Positions 1 through 5,893 are shown, numbered from the stretch's first letter. The stretch: 6,125 nucleotides of DNA from JAWLDB01 sp041686915 (GCA_041686915.1 JAWLDB010000162.1:1-6125), one strand, 5' to 3'. Numbers and translations are program-made. The notes: generated by a model not told the origin, from the sequence alone.

Positions 1-330
1 TTGATTGCCCCCATCTTCGTGTATGAGGGCTGGCAAGAGGAATATGAAAGACTGCTGGAACAGTTGGCCAAAACACTGGACCCAACTGCCACGGATCTTA
101 CCTTCGAGCTAATTACACACCGGTACACTACCAAAGCAAAGAACCTGATACTTTCGAGAAATCCAGAAAGTGAACTGCCGATGGTAGATGAAGAGCGCAA
201 GTACAAATATGGACAGTTTGGTTATGGTAAGTTCGTTTACCCTGCAGATATCTACGCCGAGGTCAAATCATTCTTTGAGGAAAAGATCAAACAATATCTC
301 CCTCAGGCAGAGATTGACTATCTGGTTTGA
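1..330 (+). CDS. splB: Spore photoproduct lyase, C-terminal part (5' end outside window)
   Basis: This is the last 109 residues of spore photoproduct lyase, the radical-SAM enzyme that reverses the UV lesion 5-thyminyl-5,6-dihydrothymine in DNA of germinating spores. From memory of Bacillus SplB (about 340 aa), the fragment matches its last third in order: an APIFVYEGW segment (residues 3-11), FELITHRYTTKAK (35-47), a basic and aromatic stretch ERKYKYGQFGYGKFVY (65-80), and a final AEIDYLV. The 65-80 stretch probably corresponds to the hairpin that contacts the lesion. The radical-SAM CxxxCxxC cluster and the catalytic cysteine lie in the missing N-terminal part, so activity cannot be judged. 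The TTG at position 1 is almost certainly an internal codon, because family members continue upstream of this point. The gene ends 6 bp before a terminator and converges with queT. Identification is firm. Confidence 0.95.
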   Translation: MIAPIFVYEGWQEEYERLLEQLAKTLDPTATDLTFELITHRYTTKAKNLILSRNPESELPMVDEERKYKYGQFGYGKFVYPADIYAEVKSFFEEKIKQYLPQAEIDYLV

Positions 331-336
331 ATACGT

Positions 337-367
337 AAAAAACGGAGCCGCGCGGCTCCGTTTTTTT
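337..367. terminator. Bidirectional intrinsic terminator between splB and queT
   Basis: A perfect 18-bp palindrome (343-360, CGGAGCCGCGCGGCTCCG) is flanked by six A on the left (337-342) and seven T on the right (361-367). Read on the plus strand it is a GC hairpin plus T tract just after the splB stop. Read on the minus strand it is the same, 12 bp after the queT stop. One element therefore serves both convergent genes. Confidence 0.93.
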
Positions 368-379
368 ATGTTCCGATTT

Positions 380-835
380 CTAGTATGTGCCGAAAGCCCG
401 ACCCTTTAGCCAGTGCACCAGCGGATAGCCCAGGGCAAAGACCACGACGGCCTCACTTGCACTGAGGGTCACCACGGACAACCAGTAAGGAATATTCAGT
501 ATTGGGGCGAGATAAATGCTGACCAGGAATCCATTTAAAACGATAGGAGACAGATAGGCTAGAATGCTGTTGCGAAAGCGATACGTGATGTAAGCTGCTA
601 GCAGAGTAATCAGGCTGCCTCCGAATATATCCACCGGGCCAAAGCCCCCAAGAATATTGGCCAACATTACACCAACGTACAGTCCCCCAATAGCTTCCGG
701 GAACAGGATTGGCAGCACTGTTAGCGCCTCACTGGCCCGGAACTGTATATTACCAAAGCTTACTGGTGTCAGCAGAAATGTAATTGCCACATAGAGCGCC
801 GCAATGATCGCGCCGCGGACCAGTTTTCGAGTCAT
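380..835 (-). CDS. queT: QueT-family ECF transporter S component (predicted queuosine-precursor uptake)
   Basis: A 151-residue, very hydrophobic membrane protein of the QueT (formerly DUF988) family. This is the substrate-binding S component of energy-coupling-factor transporters, predicted to import the queuosine precursor preQ1 or a related deazaguanine. The first helix carries the alanine pattern AxxxAxxxA (A9, A13, A17) that S components use to dock on the EcfT subunit. The family block RASEALTVLP (about 33-42) is followed by a PEAIGGLYVGVMLANILGG segment (about 46-64) and a DIFGGSLITLLAAY helix. About five to six hydrophobic segments span the 151 residues, the usual S-component size. An AAAGGGG ribosome site lies upstream of the ATG (835-833). 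No ATPase or EcfT gene is nearby, so it probably shares a general ECF module encoded elsewhere. It stands alone on the minus strand, convergent with splB and divergent from cotE. The substrate is inferred from the family. Confidence 0.85.
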   Translation of the reverse strand: MTRKLVRGAIIAALYVAITFLLTPVSFGNIQFRASEALTVLPILFPEAIGGLYVGVMLANILGGFGPVDIFGGSLITLLAAYITYRFRNSILAYLSPIVLNGFLVSIYLAPILNIPYWLSVVTLSASEAVVVFALGYPLVHWLKGRAFGTY

Positions 836-938
836 GTCTAACCCCTTTCCAGAAGATCAAGCTATTTGACAGTTTACTATGAAGCCGAACCCAATACAAC
901 CCTTTGCTTACAGTGTCCCCGGGTTAGCTATAGTCTTG

Positions 939-967
939 CACACAAAACTGCATTCTTTCATATTATG
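939..967 (+). promoter_or_regulatory. Sigma-K-like promoter, distal copy upstream of cotE
   Basis: CACA at 939-942 (AC at 940-941), then a 17-bp gap from the AC, then CATATTATG at 959-967. This matches the known sigma-K pattern (AC, about 17 bp, CATAnnnTA) except for the last base. The same layout recurs at 999, 1834 and 4697. It also overlaps a poor sigma-A-like reading (TTGCAC/CATATT), which I rate lower. The start of transcription has not been observed, only inferred. Confidence 0.45.
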
Positions 968-998
968 CAACATACCTGCTCCTCAGAATGGGGCTGGT

Positions 999-1027
999 AA
1001 CACAAAGTGACCGTCTAGCATAAGATG
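999..1027 (+). promoter_or_regulatory. Sigma-K/sigma-E-like promoter, proximal copy upstream of cotE
   Basis: AACA at 999-1002 (AC at 1000-1001), 17 bp, then CATAAGATG at 1019-1027, preceded by G as in the sigma-K consensus. The -10 also resembles sigma-E (CATAcAnT), but no ATA-type -35 is present at the right distance. If used, it would give a leader of about 55 nt containing the hairpin at 1041-1064. Bacillus cotE is also transcribed from tandem sigma-E and sigma-K promoters, so two sites here are biologically plausible. Confidence 0.45.
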
Positions 1028-1040
1028 GTCTGACAGTACT

Positions 1041-1064
1041 GCATGACGCATTTTGCAGTCGTGC
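1041..1064 (+). promoter_or_regulatory. Leader hairpin just upstream of the cotE ribosome site
   Basis: GCATGAC (1041-1047) pairs with GTCGTGC (1058-1064) with one G-U pair, and the stem continues through GCA/TGC around a TTT loop with one bulged A. A competing 6-bp stem, ACTGCA (1038-1043) with TGCAGT (1054-1059), uses overlapping bases, so the two cannot form together. The element ends 8 nt before GGAGG. Its role is unknown; it could affect mRNA stability or translation. Confidence 0.35.
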
Positions 1065-1088
1065 AGAGCAAAGGAGGGAAATGGTACC

Positions 1089-1682
1089 ATGTACAACACT
1101 AAGCAATCAGGCGGCCTGCGCGAGATCATCACCAGGGCAACCGTGGCCAAGGGCCAGAAGCGTTACCGCCAGGTAAACAGCGTCGTGGTGACTACCCACC
1201 CAGTAGAGGAAGTGCTTGGGTACCGGGTGACCAATCATACATACGTTGCCTGCCCCAAGACCAACTCCGTGGAAATAAAGGGACGCTATGACGTACATAT
1301 CTGGTACTCCTACGACAATGGCACCCAGTCAGCGGTGGAGAAGAAGACCGTCAGCTATACTGAGTATCTGCCGGTTGTCGACCTGGAGGGAGAGCGCCTT
1401 TGCGTGGACGAAGTGGTAAGCGCGACTATTATACGCGAGCCCCACGTCTTGCACGTTCACCTGAGGAGAGGCTCTGTAGAGGTCGAGGTAGAGATGGAGG
1501 TATACGCTGAGATCATCGGTGAAACCAAGCTTTGGGTCAAGGTTTATCCAGCACCTTATGCTGACGACAAGAAGGCTAAGGATGCCGTTGACCTGGATGA
1601 TGACGGCGAGTACTTCGACGAAGATGACTTCGAGGACGAGGATGACCTGGACCTGGAAGAGGAAGAGGACCTCGAACCGTAA
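1089..1682 (+). CDS. cotE: Outer spore coat morphogenetic protein CotE
   Basis: CotE is the mother-cell protein that forms a layer around the forespore and recruits outer-coat proteins. The 197-residue product matches Bacillus CotE (181 aa) along its length: an N-terminal LREIITRATVAKGQK block (10-24), a central VEIKGRYDVHIWYSYDNGT segment (61-79), a GETKLWVKVYP block (144-154), and an acidic C-terminal tail (159-197) in which 24 of 39 residues are Asp or Glu. In Bacillus the C-terminal region is needed for assembly of many client coat proteins. The ATG at 1089 is chosen because homology begins within ten residues and GGAGG (1073-1077) lies 11 nt upstream. An out-of-frame ATG at 1081 lies closer to that site. 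A TTG at 1053 would put the ribosome site inside the gene. Two sigma-K-like sites precede it. It is monocistronic, closed by the terminator at 1769-1803. Confidence 0.93.
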   Translation: MYNTKQSGGLREIITRATVAKGQKRYRQVNSVVVTTHPVEEVLGYRVTNHTYVACPKTNSVEIKGRYDVHIWYSYDNGTQSAVEKKTVSYTEYLPVVDLEGERLCVDEVVSATIIREPHVLHVHLRRGSVEVEVEMEVYAEIIGETKLWVKVYPAPYADDKKAKDAVDLDDDGEYFDEDDFEDEDDLDLEEEEDLEP

Positions 1683-1768
1683 GTACCTCCTTGCATCAAC
1701 CGCAGGAGCATCAATCAGCCCTGCTTAATCCAAAGAGATGACCGCGCGGCCGCCGCAGTTACAGCTAT

Positions 1769-1803
1769 GCTCCAGAGAGCAAATCTCTGGAGCTTCTTTT
1801 TTT
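1769..1803 (+). terminator. Strong intrinsic terminator after cotE
   Basis: GCTCCAGAGA (1769-1778) and TCTCTGGAGC (1784-1793) form a perfect 10-bp stem with a GCAAA loop, followed by TTC and seven T (1797-1803). It lies 86 bp after the cotE stop and separates cotE from the YheC/YheD gene. An ATG at 1767, in frame with the next gene, lies at its left edge, which rules out that ATG as a real start. Confidence 0.93.
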
Positions 1804-1833
1804 CAGACACGGAGGGTTCCCGAGGCTACCGCT

Positions 1834-1862
1834 CACCCATTTTATCGGCAATACATATGTTG
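1834..1862 (+). promoter_or_regulatory. Sigma-K-like promoter of the first YheC/YheD gene
   Basis: CACC at 1834-1837 (AC at 1835-1836), 17 bp after the AC, then CATATGTTG at 1854-1862. The site lies between the cotE terminator and the gene. Both parts closely match the site at 4697-4725 (TCACC, 16 bp, CATATRTTGT). Transcription would begin near 1869, which excludes the in-frame ATG at 1857 as a start codon. Confidence 0.55.
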
Positions 1863-1885
1863 TTAGAGGAACGCTCCAAGGCAAT

Positions 1886-1893
1886 GGGGGGTG
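1886..1893 (+). promoter_or_regulatory. Ribosome binding site that favours the TTG start at 1899
   Basis: GGGGGGTG lies 5 nt before TTG 1899 and differs by one base from the GGAGGTG complement of 16S rRNA. The alternative ATG at 1884 has only AAGG 2 nt upstream (too close) or AGAGGA about 13 nt upstream (too far). TTG 1899 is therefore preferred, with ATG 1884 (five residues longer) as second choice. Confidence 0.55.
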
Positions 1894-1898
1894 TAGAT

Positions 1899-3251
1899 TT
1901 GAGTAAAGTAACGAGAGTCAAAATTCAGATAGTCCAGGAGCAAAATGTGGTGCTCATTCCGCCTCGCCTCTGGGGCGACGCGGGATCACATGAGCTGCCC
2001 GGGGTGATCTCCTTTGGCCAGACCAGCTGCCAGGTAGTTTTCCGTAGGCATACGGTAGACGGTAGACCACCTGTTTTAGGGCTAGGCTCAATGGTTGGCC
2101 AGCAATTAAGTGTTCCTGAGGGAGTGGTCATCAAGATCACCTGGGATCGTGCGTCACTGAGACTCAAGATTGGTCCGGTGGTGGGAGTTTTCGTTTGGCG
2201 TCCCCGAGGCTCCTATTACATGGGAGCAGGTTCGCAGACTGTCAGGCAGCTGTTGAGACTTGCCCGCAGGCAGCGGGTGGTAGCTTTCGCCTTTGCTGCA
2301 AGGGACATTGACTGGCAAGCTAAGCGGATCACCGGTTTCTGGCCGGTCGCTAACGGCTGGAAGAGAGGCAGCATGCCCTTCCCGGATGTGGTTTACGACC
2401 AGATACCGAGCCGTTCACTGGCAAGAGGGCGCAGCATTAGCGAAGCCCGGGAAAAGCTGCAGCAGATTGAAGGGGTGTTTTACTTCAATCCGTTCTATCT
2501 CGACAAGCTGGAAGTTCATAAAGCCCTGATGCAGGATAGTCGTGCCCGCAGGTACCTGCCGGCCACAGAACGCCTGTCATCCATTTCACAAGTTCCTAAA
2601 TGGCTGCGCCGGTATAGCACTGTCTATATCAAGCCGAGCAAAGGCTCGTTGGGTATGGGTGTAACCAAAGTAGCAAGAACGGCAGGAGGGTTCACGTACC
2701 GCAGAACCCGCACCAAATCGGCGGATAATGCAGGGTCTGTACCATCTGTAGGCGTTCTGATGGAAAGGCTGGTCAAGATACTGCCCAGACGTCGCCTAAT
2801 CATTCAGCGCGGACTGCATCTGGCTAGAATTGGGGGACGTCCGTTCGATGTCCGTCTGATGATGCAGAAGACGCCACGTGGACGCTGGTCTTGCACCAGT
2901 ATGATAGCCCGGGTAGCCTCCCCTGGAAGTGCAGTCTCCAACGTAGCAGAGGGAGGGGAGATGGTTCCTGTCACCCGCGCTGTGCGAGGTGCATTTCACG
3001 GCAGCATTAGAAGCCGTAGAGCCGTAGGCAGGTTGGTTCGAGCGGCCCGGGTGATTTCCAAAGCTCTGGAAGACCAACTTGGCAAGGAATTTGGGGAGTT
3101 CGGAGTTGACATGGCGCTAGACACCCATGGACGACTGTGGCTGATTGAGGTTAATGCAAAGCCTGGACGTCAACAGGGAGAAAACGTGAAAGGGATACCC
3201 CGTTCCCTTAAGAGGGTGCTGCGCTTCGCCATAGCAAAAGCAGGTTTTTAA
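1899..3251 (+). CDS. YheC/YheD-family ATP-grasp protein, full length (spore-coat associated)
   Basis: The product is 450 residues from TTG 1899. Residues 1-95 form the N-terminal beta-rich domain typical of longer YheC/YheD proteins, ending in KIGPVVG (90-96). The rest is an ATP-grasp domain: RDIDW (135-139), the nucleotide-binding lysine and glycine loop VYIKPSKGSLGMG (242-254), LIIQRGL (about 300-306), FDVRLMMQK (316-324), SNVAEGG (347-353), and the metal-ligand end GVDMALD...LIEVNAKPG (about 403-423) with Asp, Glu and Asn intact. ATP-grasp enzymes join a carboxylate to an amine through an acyl-phosphate, so amide or peptide-bond formation is expected. Bacillus YheD localises in rings around the forespore. 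About 12% of residues are arginine. The amidoligase gene follows after 19 bp, in one likely operon behind the sigma-K-like site at 1834. The family is firm and the substrate unknown. Confidence 0.88.
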   Translation: MSKVTRVKIQIVQEQNVVLIPPRLWGDAGSHELPGVISFGQTSCQVVFRRHTVDGRPPVLGLGSMVGQQLSVPEGVVIKITWDRASLRLKIGPVVGVFVWRPRGSYYMGAGSQTVRQLLRLARRQRVVAFAFAARDIDWQAKRITGFWPVANGWKRGSMPFPDVVYDQIPSRSLARGRSISEAREKLQQIEGVFYFNPFYLDKLEVHKALMQDSRARRYLPATERLSSISQVPKWLRRYSTVYIKPSKGSLGMGVTKVARTAGGFTYRRTRTKSADNAGSVPSVGVLMERLVKILPRRRLIIQRGLHLARIGGRPFDVRLMMQKTPRGRWSCTSMIARVASPGSAVSNVAEGGEMVPVTRAVRGAFHGSIRSRRAVGRLVRAARVISKALEDQLGKEFGEFGVDMALDTHGRLWLIEVNAKPGRQQGENVKGIPRSLKRVLRFAIAKAGF

Positions 3252-3270
3252 ATAGGAAGAAGGTGAGCTG

Positions 3271-4695
3271 ATGCCACGGAATTTGATGATAGTGCCCGAC
3301 CAAAGCAGCGCGGATCACCTGTCCGCTTTGCTGCCGGAGCTAGCTGTGTCCACAACTTACCAGTCTGGTCCCTGGAGATCAATAGTCCGCTGGGGTGTGG
3401 GCGAAGGTAGGGATGATGCCGAGGTAGTACTGAATCGGGCATCGGTGTTATCCGATCCCGAGTTCTCAGCTACCGTCCGTCAGCGTTGGGCAGCCAGCAG
3501 GATACCACGTTATACAGGCGACGGATCACAAGTGGTGCGCTTCTACAAGCGATATCGCGTCTACCTGTTTGATACAGAACCTATCTTGCTGCAAAGGCGA
3601 GAAATTGGGAGAAGAGGCGTACAGACAGTGCGCTCCAGTTTGTCCAAGGAAACACGGCAGGTTGCGGAACTGGCAGCGAGAGCCCTGTATTTGGCTGGAC
3701 TCGATGTTGGCTCAATTGATATAGGGCTAAGCAGTTACGGCAAGCTTTACGTTACGAACTGCAACCCCGCGCCCAAGCTATCCAAACGGCTGGCCAAAGT
3801 CTATGCACACTACATAGACGCTTGGCTGAAGCGGGTAGAAGCGCGTTGGACGGCTTCCTTACTAGCGGAGATACGTGAGGGCAAGCAAGGTTCCTGTCCC
3901 CGGTTTATGATGGGGGCAGATCCCGAGTTCATGCTGCGCAATGCGCGAACCGGTCGTATGGCCTTTGCCTCTGACTTTTTCCCTATGGAAGGCCAGGTTG
4001 GCTGTGATGCCCGGCGGGTAACAGCTGGACGGTCAGGATATCCTCTGGCGGAGGTCCGGCCCAGGCCGGCTATCTGTCCGCTGGAACTGTATGAGAATAC
4101 CAGGCAAGTGCTTGCTCGAGCTGCTCGCCTGGCGCCGTACCGTAACATACAATGGCGCGCAGGAACGCTGCCGTTTCGCAGGTTATCCGTTGGTGGCCAC
4201 ATTCACTTTGGTATGCGCCCAACGGGGCAGCTCTTGCGTGCTCTCGACAATTATTTGGCAGTGCTGTTCTTGCTGGTGGAAAACCCCGCAGCTGCCAGGC
4301 TTCGGCGCAGCAAGTACGGGTGGCTAGGCGATTTCCGTATGAAGAGTCACGGCGGTTTTGAGTACCGGGTGATCCCAAGTTGGCTGGTCAATCCCATGTT
4401 TGCTAGGGCAGCACTCTGCTTGGCCAAGGTCATTGGCTGTGACTGGCCCAAGCTGCACCTTGATATGTTTCTGTCGGCTGAAGCTCAGCGTGCCTTCCGG
4501 TCAGCAGACCAGAGCTTTTTCAGGAGGCATCTGCCAAAGGTTTTGGCCGACTTACGATCGCTTGATAGCTTTAAACAGTACGCAGAACATATTGAACCGT
4601 TTTTCGAGTGGATCGAGGCAGAACGCAGATGGAAGACCGGTGGCGACTTGCGGAGGAGCTGGCGACTACGGGTTTCGCGTAGGATGAAACCTTAA
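3271..4695 (+). CDS. Phage-type COOH-NH2 ligase (amidoligase type 2) with a degenerate ATP-grasp-like N-terminus
   Basis: The product has 474 residues. The C-terminal part (about 208-400) has the hallmarks of the phiEco32-like COOH-NH2 ligase type 2 family, which has a glutamine-synthetase/GCS-type fold: GADPEFML (215-222), SDFFP (234-238), GCD (244-246), LAEVRPRP (259-266), GGHIHFG (308-314), and the block KYGWLGDFRMK plus HGGFEYRVIPSWL (348-372). The expected reaction is ATP-dependent amide bond formation. The N-terminal part (about 50-185) resembles only the C-terminal half of an ATP-grasp domain. SIDIGLSSYGKLYVTNCNPAP (148-168) aligns without gaps to the metal-binding end of the upstream gene product, but the glutamate is Asn163 and no KPxxGSxGxG nucleotide loop is present. 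It is probably a structural or substrate-binding module. About 12.7% of residues are arginine. AAGGTGA (3260-3266) supports ATG 3271. It is co-transcribed with the YheC/YheD gene before it. Confidence 0.82.
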   Translation: MPRNLMIVPDQSSADHLSALLPELAVSTTYQSGPWRSIVRWGVGEGRDDAEVVLNRASVLSDPEFSATVRQRWAASRIPRYTGDGSQVVRFYKRYRVYLFDTEPILLQRREIGRRGVQTVRSSLSKETRQVAELAARALYLAGLDVGSIDIGLSSYGKLYVTNCNPAPKLSKRLAKVYAHYIDAWLKRVEARWTASLLAEIREGKQGSCPRFMMGADPEFMLRNARTGRMAFASDFFPMEGQVGCDARRVTAGRSGYPLAEVRPRPAICPLELYENTRQVLARAARLAPYRNIQWRAGTLPFRRLSVGGHIHFGMRPTGQLLRALDNYLAVLFLLVENPAAARLRRSKYGWLGDFRMKSHGGFEYRVIPSWLVNPMFARAALCLAKVIGCDWPKLHLDMFLSAEAQRAFRSADQSFFRRHLPKVLADLRSLDSFKQYAEHIEPFFEWIEAERRWKTGGDLRRSWRLRVSRRMKP

Positions 4696-4696
4696 T

Positions 4697-4725
4697 CACC
4701 AGGCAAAAAGCTGCCCCATATATTG
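4697..4725 (+). promoter_or_regulatory. Sigma-K-like promoter of the second YheC/YheD gene
   Basis: CACC at 4697-4700 (AC at 4698-4699) begins 1 bp after the amidoligase stop. After 17 bp from the AC comes CATATATTG at 4717-4725. Spacing and both boxes match the site at 1834-1862 (TCACC, 16 bp, CATATRTTGT), although the spacer sequences differ. It would start a second transcript covering the genes at 4802 and 5898. Confidence 0.55.
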
Positions 4726-4736
4726 TAGTAGATGGT

Positions 4737-4767
4737 TTCCAAGCGCTTTATAGATGCGCTTTTGGAA
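4737..4767 (+). promoter_or_regulatory. Bulged hairpin in the leader of the second YheC/YheD gene
   Basis: TTCCAAGCGC (4737-4746) pairs with GCGC (4756-4759) and TTGGAA (4762-4767), with a two-T bulge and a 9-nt loop. The stem has 10 pairs. No T run follows, so it is not a standard terminator. It lies between the sigma-K-like site and the ribosome site and may stabilise the mRNA or weaken readthrough from the amidoligase gene. Confidence 0.4.
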
Positions 4768-4801
4768 TAGAGCAGAAAGAGTTCAGAGGGGTGGTGAGTT
4801 A

Positions 4802-5893
4802 ATGGCGAAGCCCTTTGGTTTGGTGGGGATTATGTCAGTACGCAGACCTGGCATTCGCCCCTTTGCAGAGGGAGGGTACTTCTGTGAGTTGATGGCTGCG
4901 GGTAGACGCCTGGGACTACGGGTGATTGCCTTCAGTCCGCTTGATATTGACTGGTCGCGCAGACAGGTATACGGCTTCACGTATCACCGTGGTATTGGCT
5001 GGCGGTCTGCTTACTACCCCATTCCCACCGTAATCTATGACAGATTGTTCCCGGGAAAGGGTAGCTGGCAGGCCTACTGGCGGGCAGCTGGCAGACTGCG
5101 GCGCTTACGTCGGGTGCGCTTTATGGGCAAAGGCCTGCATGGCAAGTGGCAAATGTATCGGATAGTGCGTCGAGACGAGCAGCTATCAAGATACCTGCCC
5201 GAGACGCACCGTGCATACAACTTCAGCGTAATTGCCGCCATGCTGCATAAATACAGCGTGATCTTCCTGAAGCCAATGTTCGGTAGTGGCGGAACCGGAA
5301 TTATCCGCGTCAGCCGAAGCAGAACTGGATACATCGTTCGCGGTAAGCACGGTACTGGTCGATATAAGCTGAATGTACCAAGCGTGGCTGGCTTGCGCGT
5401 AGCATTGTCCGGCATCAACAGTAGATATCTGGTGCAACAGGGGTTAAAGCTGAACTACCTGCATGGTAGCACCTATGACGTTAGAGTGATAGCGCAGAAG
5501 AACGGCCAGGGGAAGTGGCAGGTTTCCGGGATGGCAGCGCGGATTGGTCGCAAAGGAAGCATTACTTCCAATCTGCATACGGGCGGAATAGCTCGGACTG
5601 TTGAGTCGATCGTGAAACAGTGCTTCCCGGAGCAAGCCGATCAAATAATCGAGCAGATCAATGAGATGGCGATTGGTATCGCCGACCTGATGGACCGCAA
5701 AGCCGGACCGGTCTGCGACCTAGGGCTTGACTTGGGTATAGACGTGACCGGACGTATTTGGCTGATAGAAGTCAATTCCAAGCCAGGCAGAAAAGTATTT
5801 CGATGGACCAGAGACAGGGCAGCAAGACGGCGCTCCGTGCAAACACCGATGGAGTATGCGCGTTTCCTGCTCGAACAAGACAGAGGGAGGTGA
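4802..5893 (+). CDS. YheC/YheD-family ATP-grasp protein, short form without N-terminal domain
   Basis: A 363-residue ATP-grasp protein that begins directly at the segment equivalent to KIGPVVG of its upstream paralogue (here FGLVGIMSVRRPG, residues 5-17), so the roughly 90-residue N-terminal domain is absent. Motifs in order: LDIDW (47-51), IFLKPMFGSGGTG (154-166, nucleotide loop), YLVQQGLKLNY (209-219), YDVRVIAQK (225-233), TSNLHTGG (255-262), LGLDLGID (307-314) and LIEVNSKPG (321-329). The catalytic metal ligands Asp, Glu and Asn are present, so it should be active. It is strongly basic: about 46 Arg and 16 Lys against about 24 acidic residues. ATG 4802 is chosen because GAGGGGTGGTGA lies just upstream; an ATG at 4754 falls inside the leader hairpin. 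It probably forms or modifies an amide bond on a spore-coat substrate; the substrate is unknown. The next gene starts 4 bp after its stop. Confidence 0.88.
   Translation: MAKPFGLVGIMSVRRPGIRPFAEGGYFCELMAAGRRLGLRVIAFSPLDIDWSRRQVYGFTYHRGIGWRSAYYPIPTVIYDRLFPGKGSWQAYWRAAGRLRRLRRVRFMGKGLHGKWQMYRIVRRDEQLSRYLPETHRAYNFSVIAAMLHKYSVIFLKPMFGSGGTGIIRVSRSRTGYIVRGKHGTGRYKLNVPSVAGLRVALSGINSRYLVQQGLKLNYLHGSTYDVRVIAQKNGQGKWQVSGMAARIGRKGSITSNLHTGGIARTVESIVKQCFPEQADQIIEQINEMAIGIADLMDRKAGPVCDLGLDLGIDVTGRIWLIEVNSKPGRKVFRWTRDRAARRRSVQTPMEYARFLLEQDRGR

Larger units (their letters stand above)
836..1088. other. Divergent intergenic region queT / cotE
   Basis: This 253-bp gap must hold the promoters of queT (leftward) and cotE (rightward). 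Toward cotE I see two mother-cell-sigma-like sites (939-967 and 999-1027), a leader hairpin (1041-1064) and a GGAGG site (1073-1077). Toward queT I could not find a convincing sigma-A promoter. The queT leader contains one short stem (minus strand AACCC/GGGTT, plus-strand coordinates 921-925 with 898-902), but I do not recognise a preQ1 riboswitch there. Confidence 0.6.

Noticed and set aside
1..330. A complete 109-residue gene starting at TTG 1
   Set aside because: The sequence aligns to the interior and C-terminus of spore photoproduct lyase, so the gene begins outside the window.
936..964. Sigma-A-like promoter TTGCAC / CATATT with 17-bp spacing upstream of cotE
   Set aside because: Only about half the bases of each box match. 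The sigma-K-like reading of the same DNA fits better and recurs upstream of neighbouring genes.
1053..1088. TTG 1053 as the start of cotE
   Set aside because: The ribosome site at 1073-1077 would fall inside the gene, and the extra 12 residues have no match in CotE. ATG 1089 is better placed.
1081..1173. ATG 1081, out of frame with cotE and close to GGAGG, opening a 30-codon frame
   Set aside because: Spacing to GGAGG is only 3 nt and the peptide looks like nothing known. It may be a weak competing start at most.
1687..1708. Hairpin just after the cotE stop (CTCCTTGC / GCAGGAG) as a terminator
   Set aside because: It has a bulge, a short stem and no T tract. The strong terminator is at 1769-1803.
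3810..4378. Long minus-strand open frames opposite the amidoligase gene
   Set aside because: They overlap a gene with clear protein motifs, their translations show no recognisable domain, and such antisense frames are common in GC-rich coding DNA.
3271..4695. Prophage origin for the cluster, because the COOH-NH2 ligase family is named after a phage
   Set aside because: No phage structural, integrase or lysis genes and no attachment repeats are visible. The neighbours are sporulation genes, and this ligase family is also found in spore formers.
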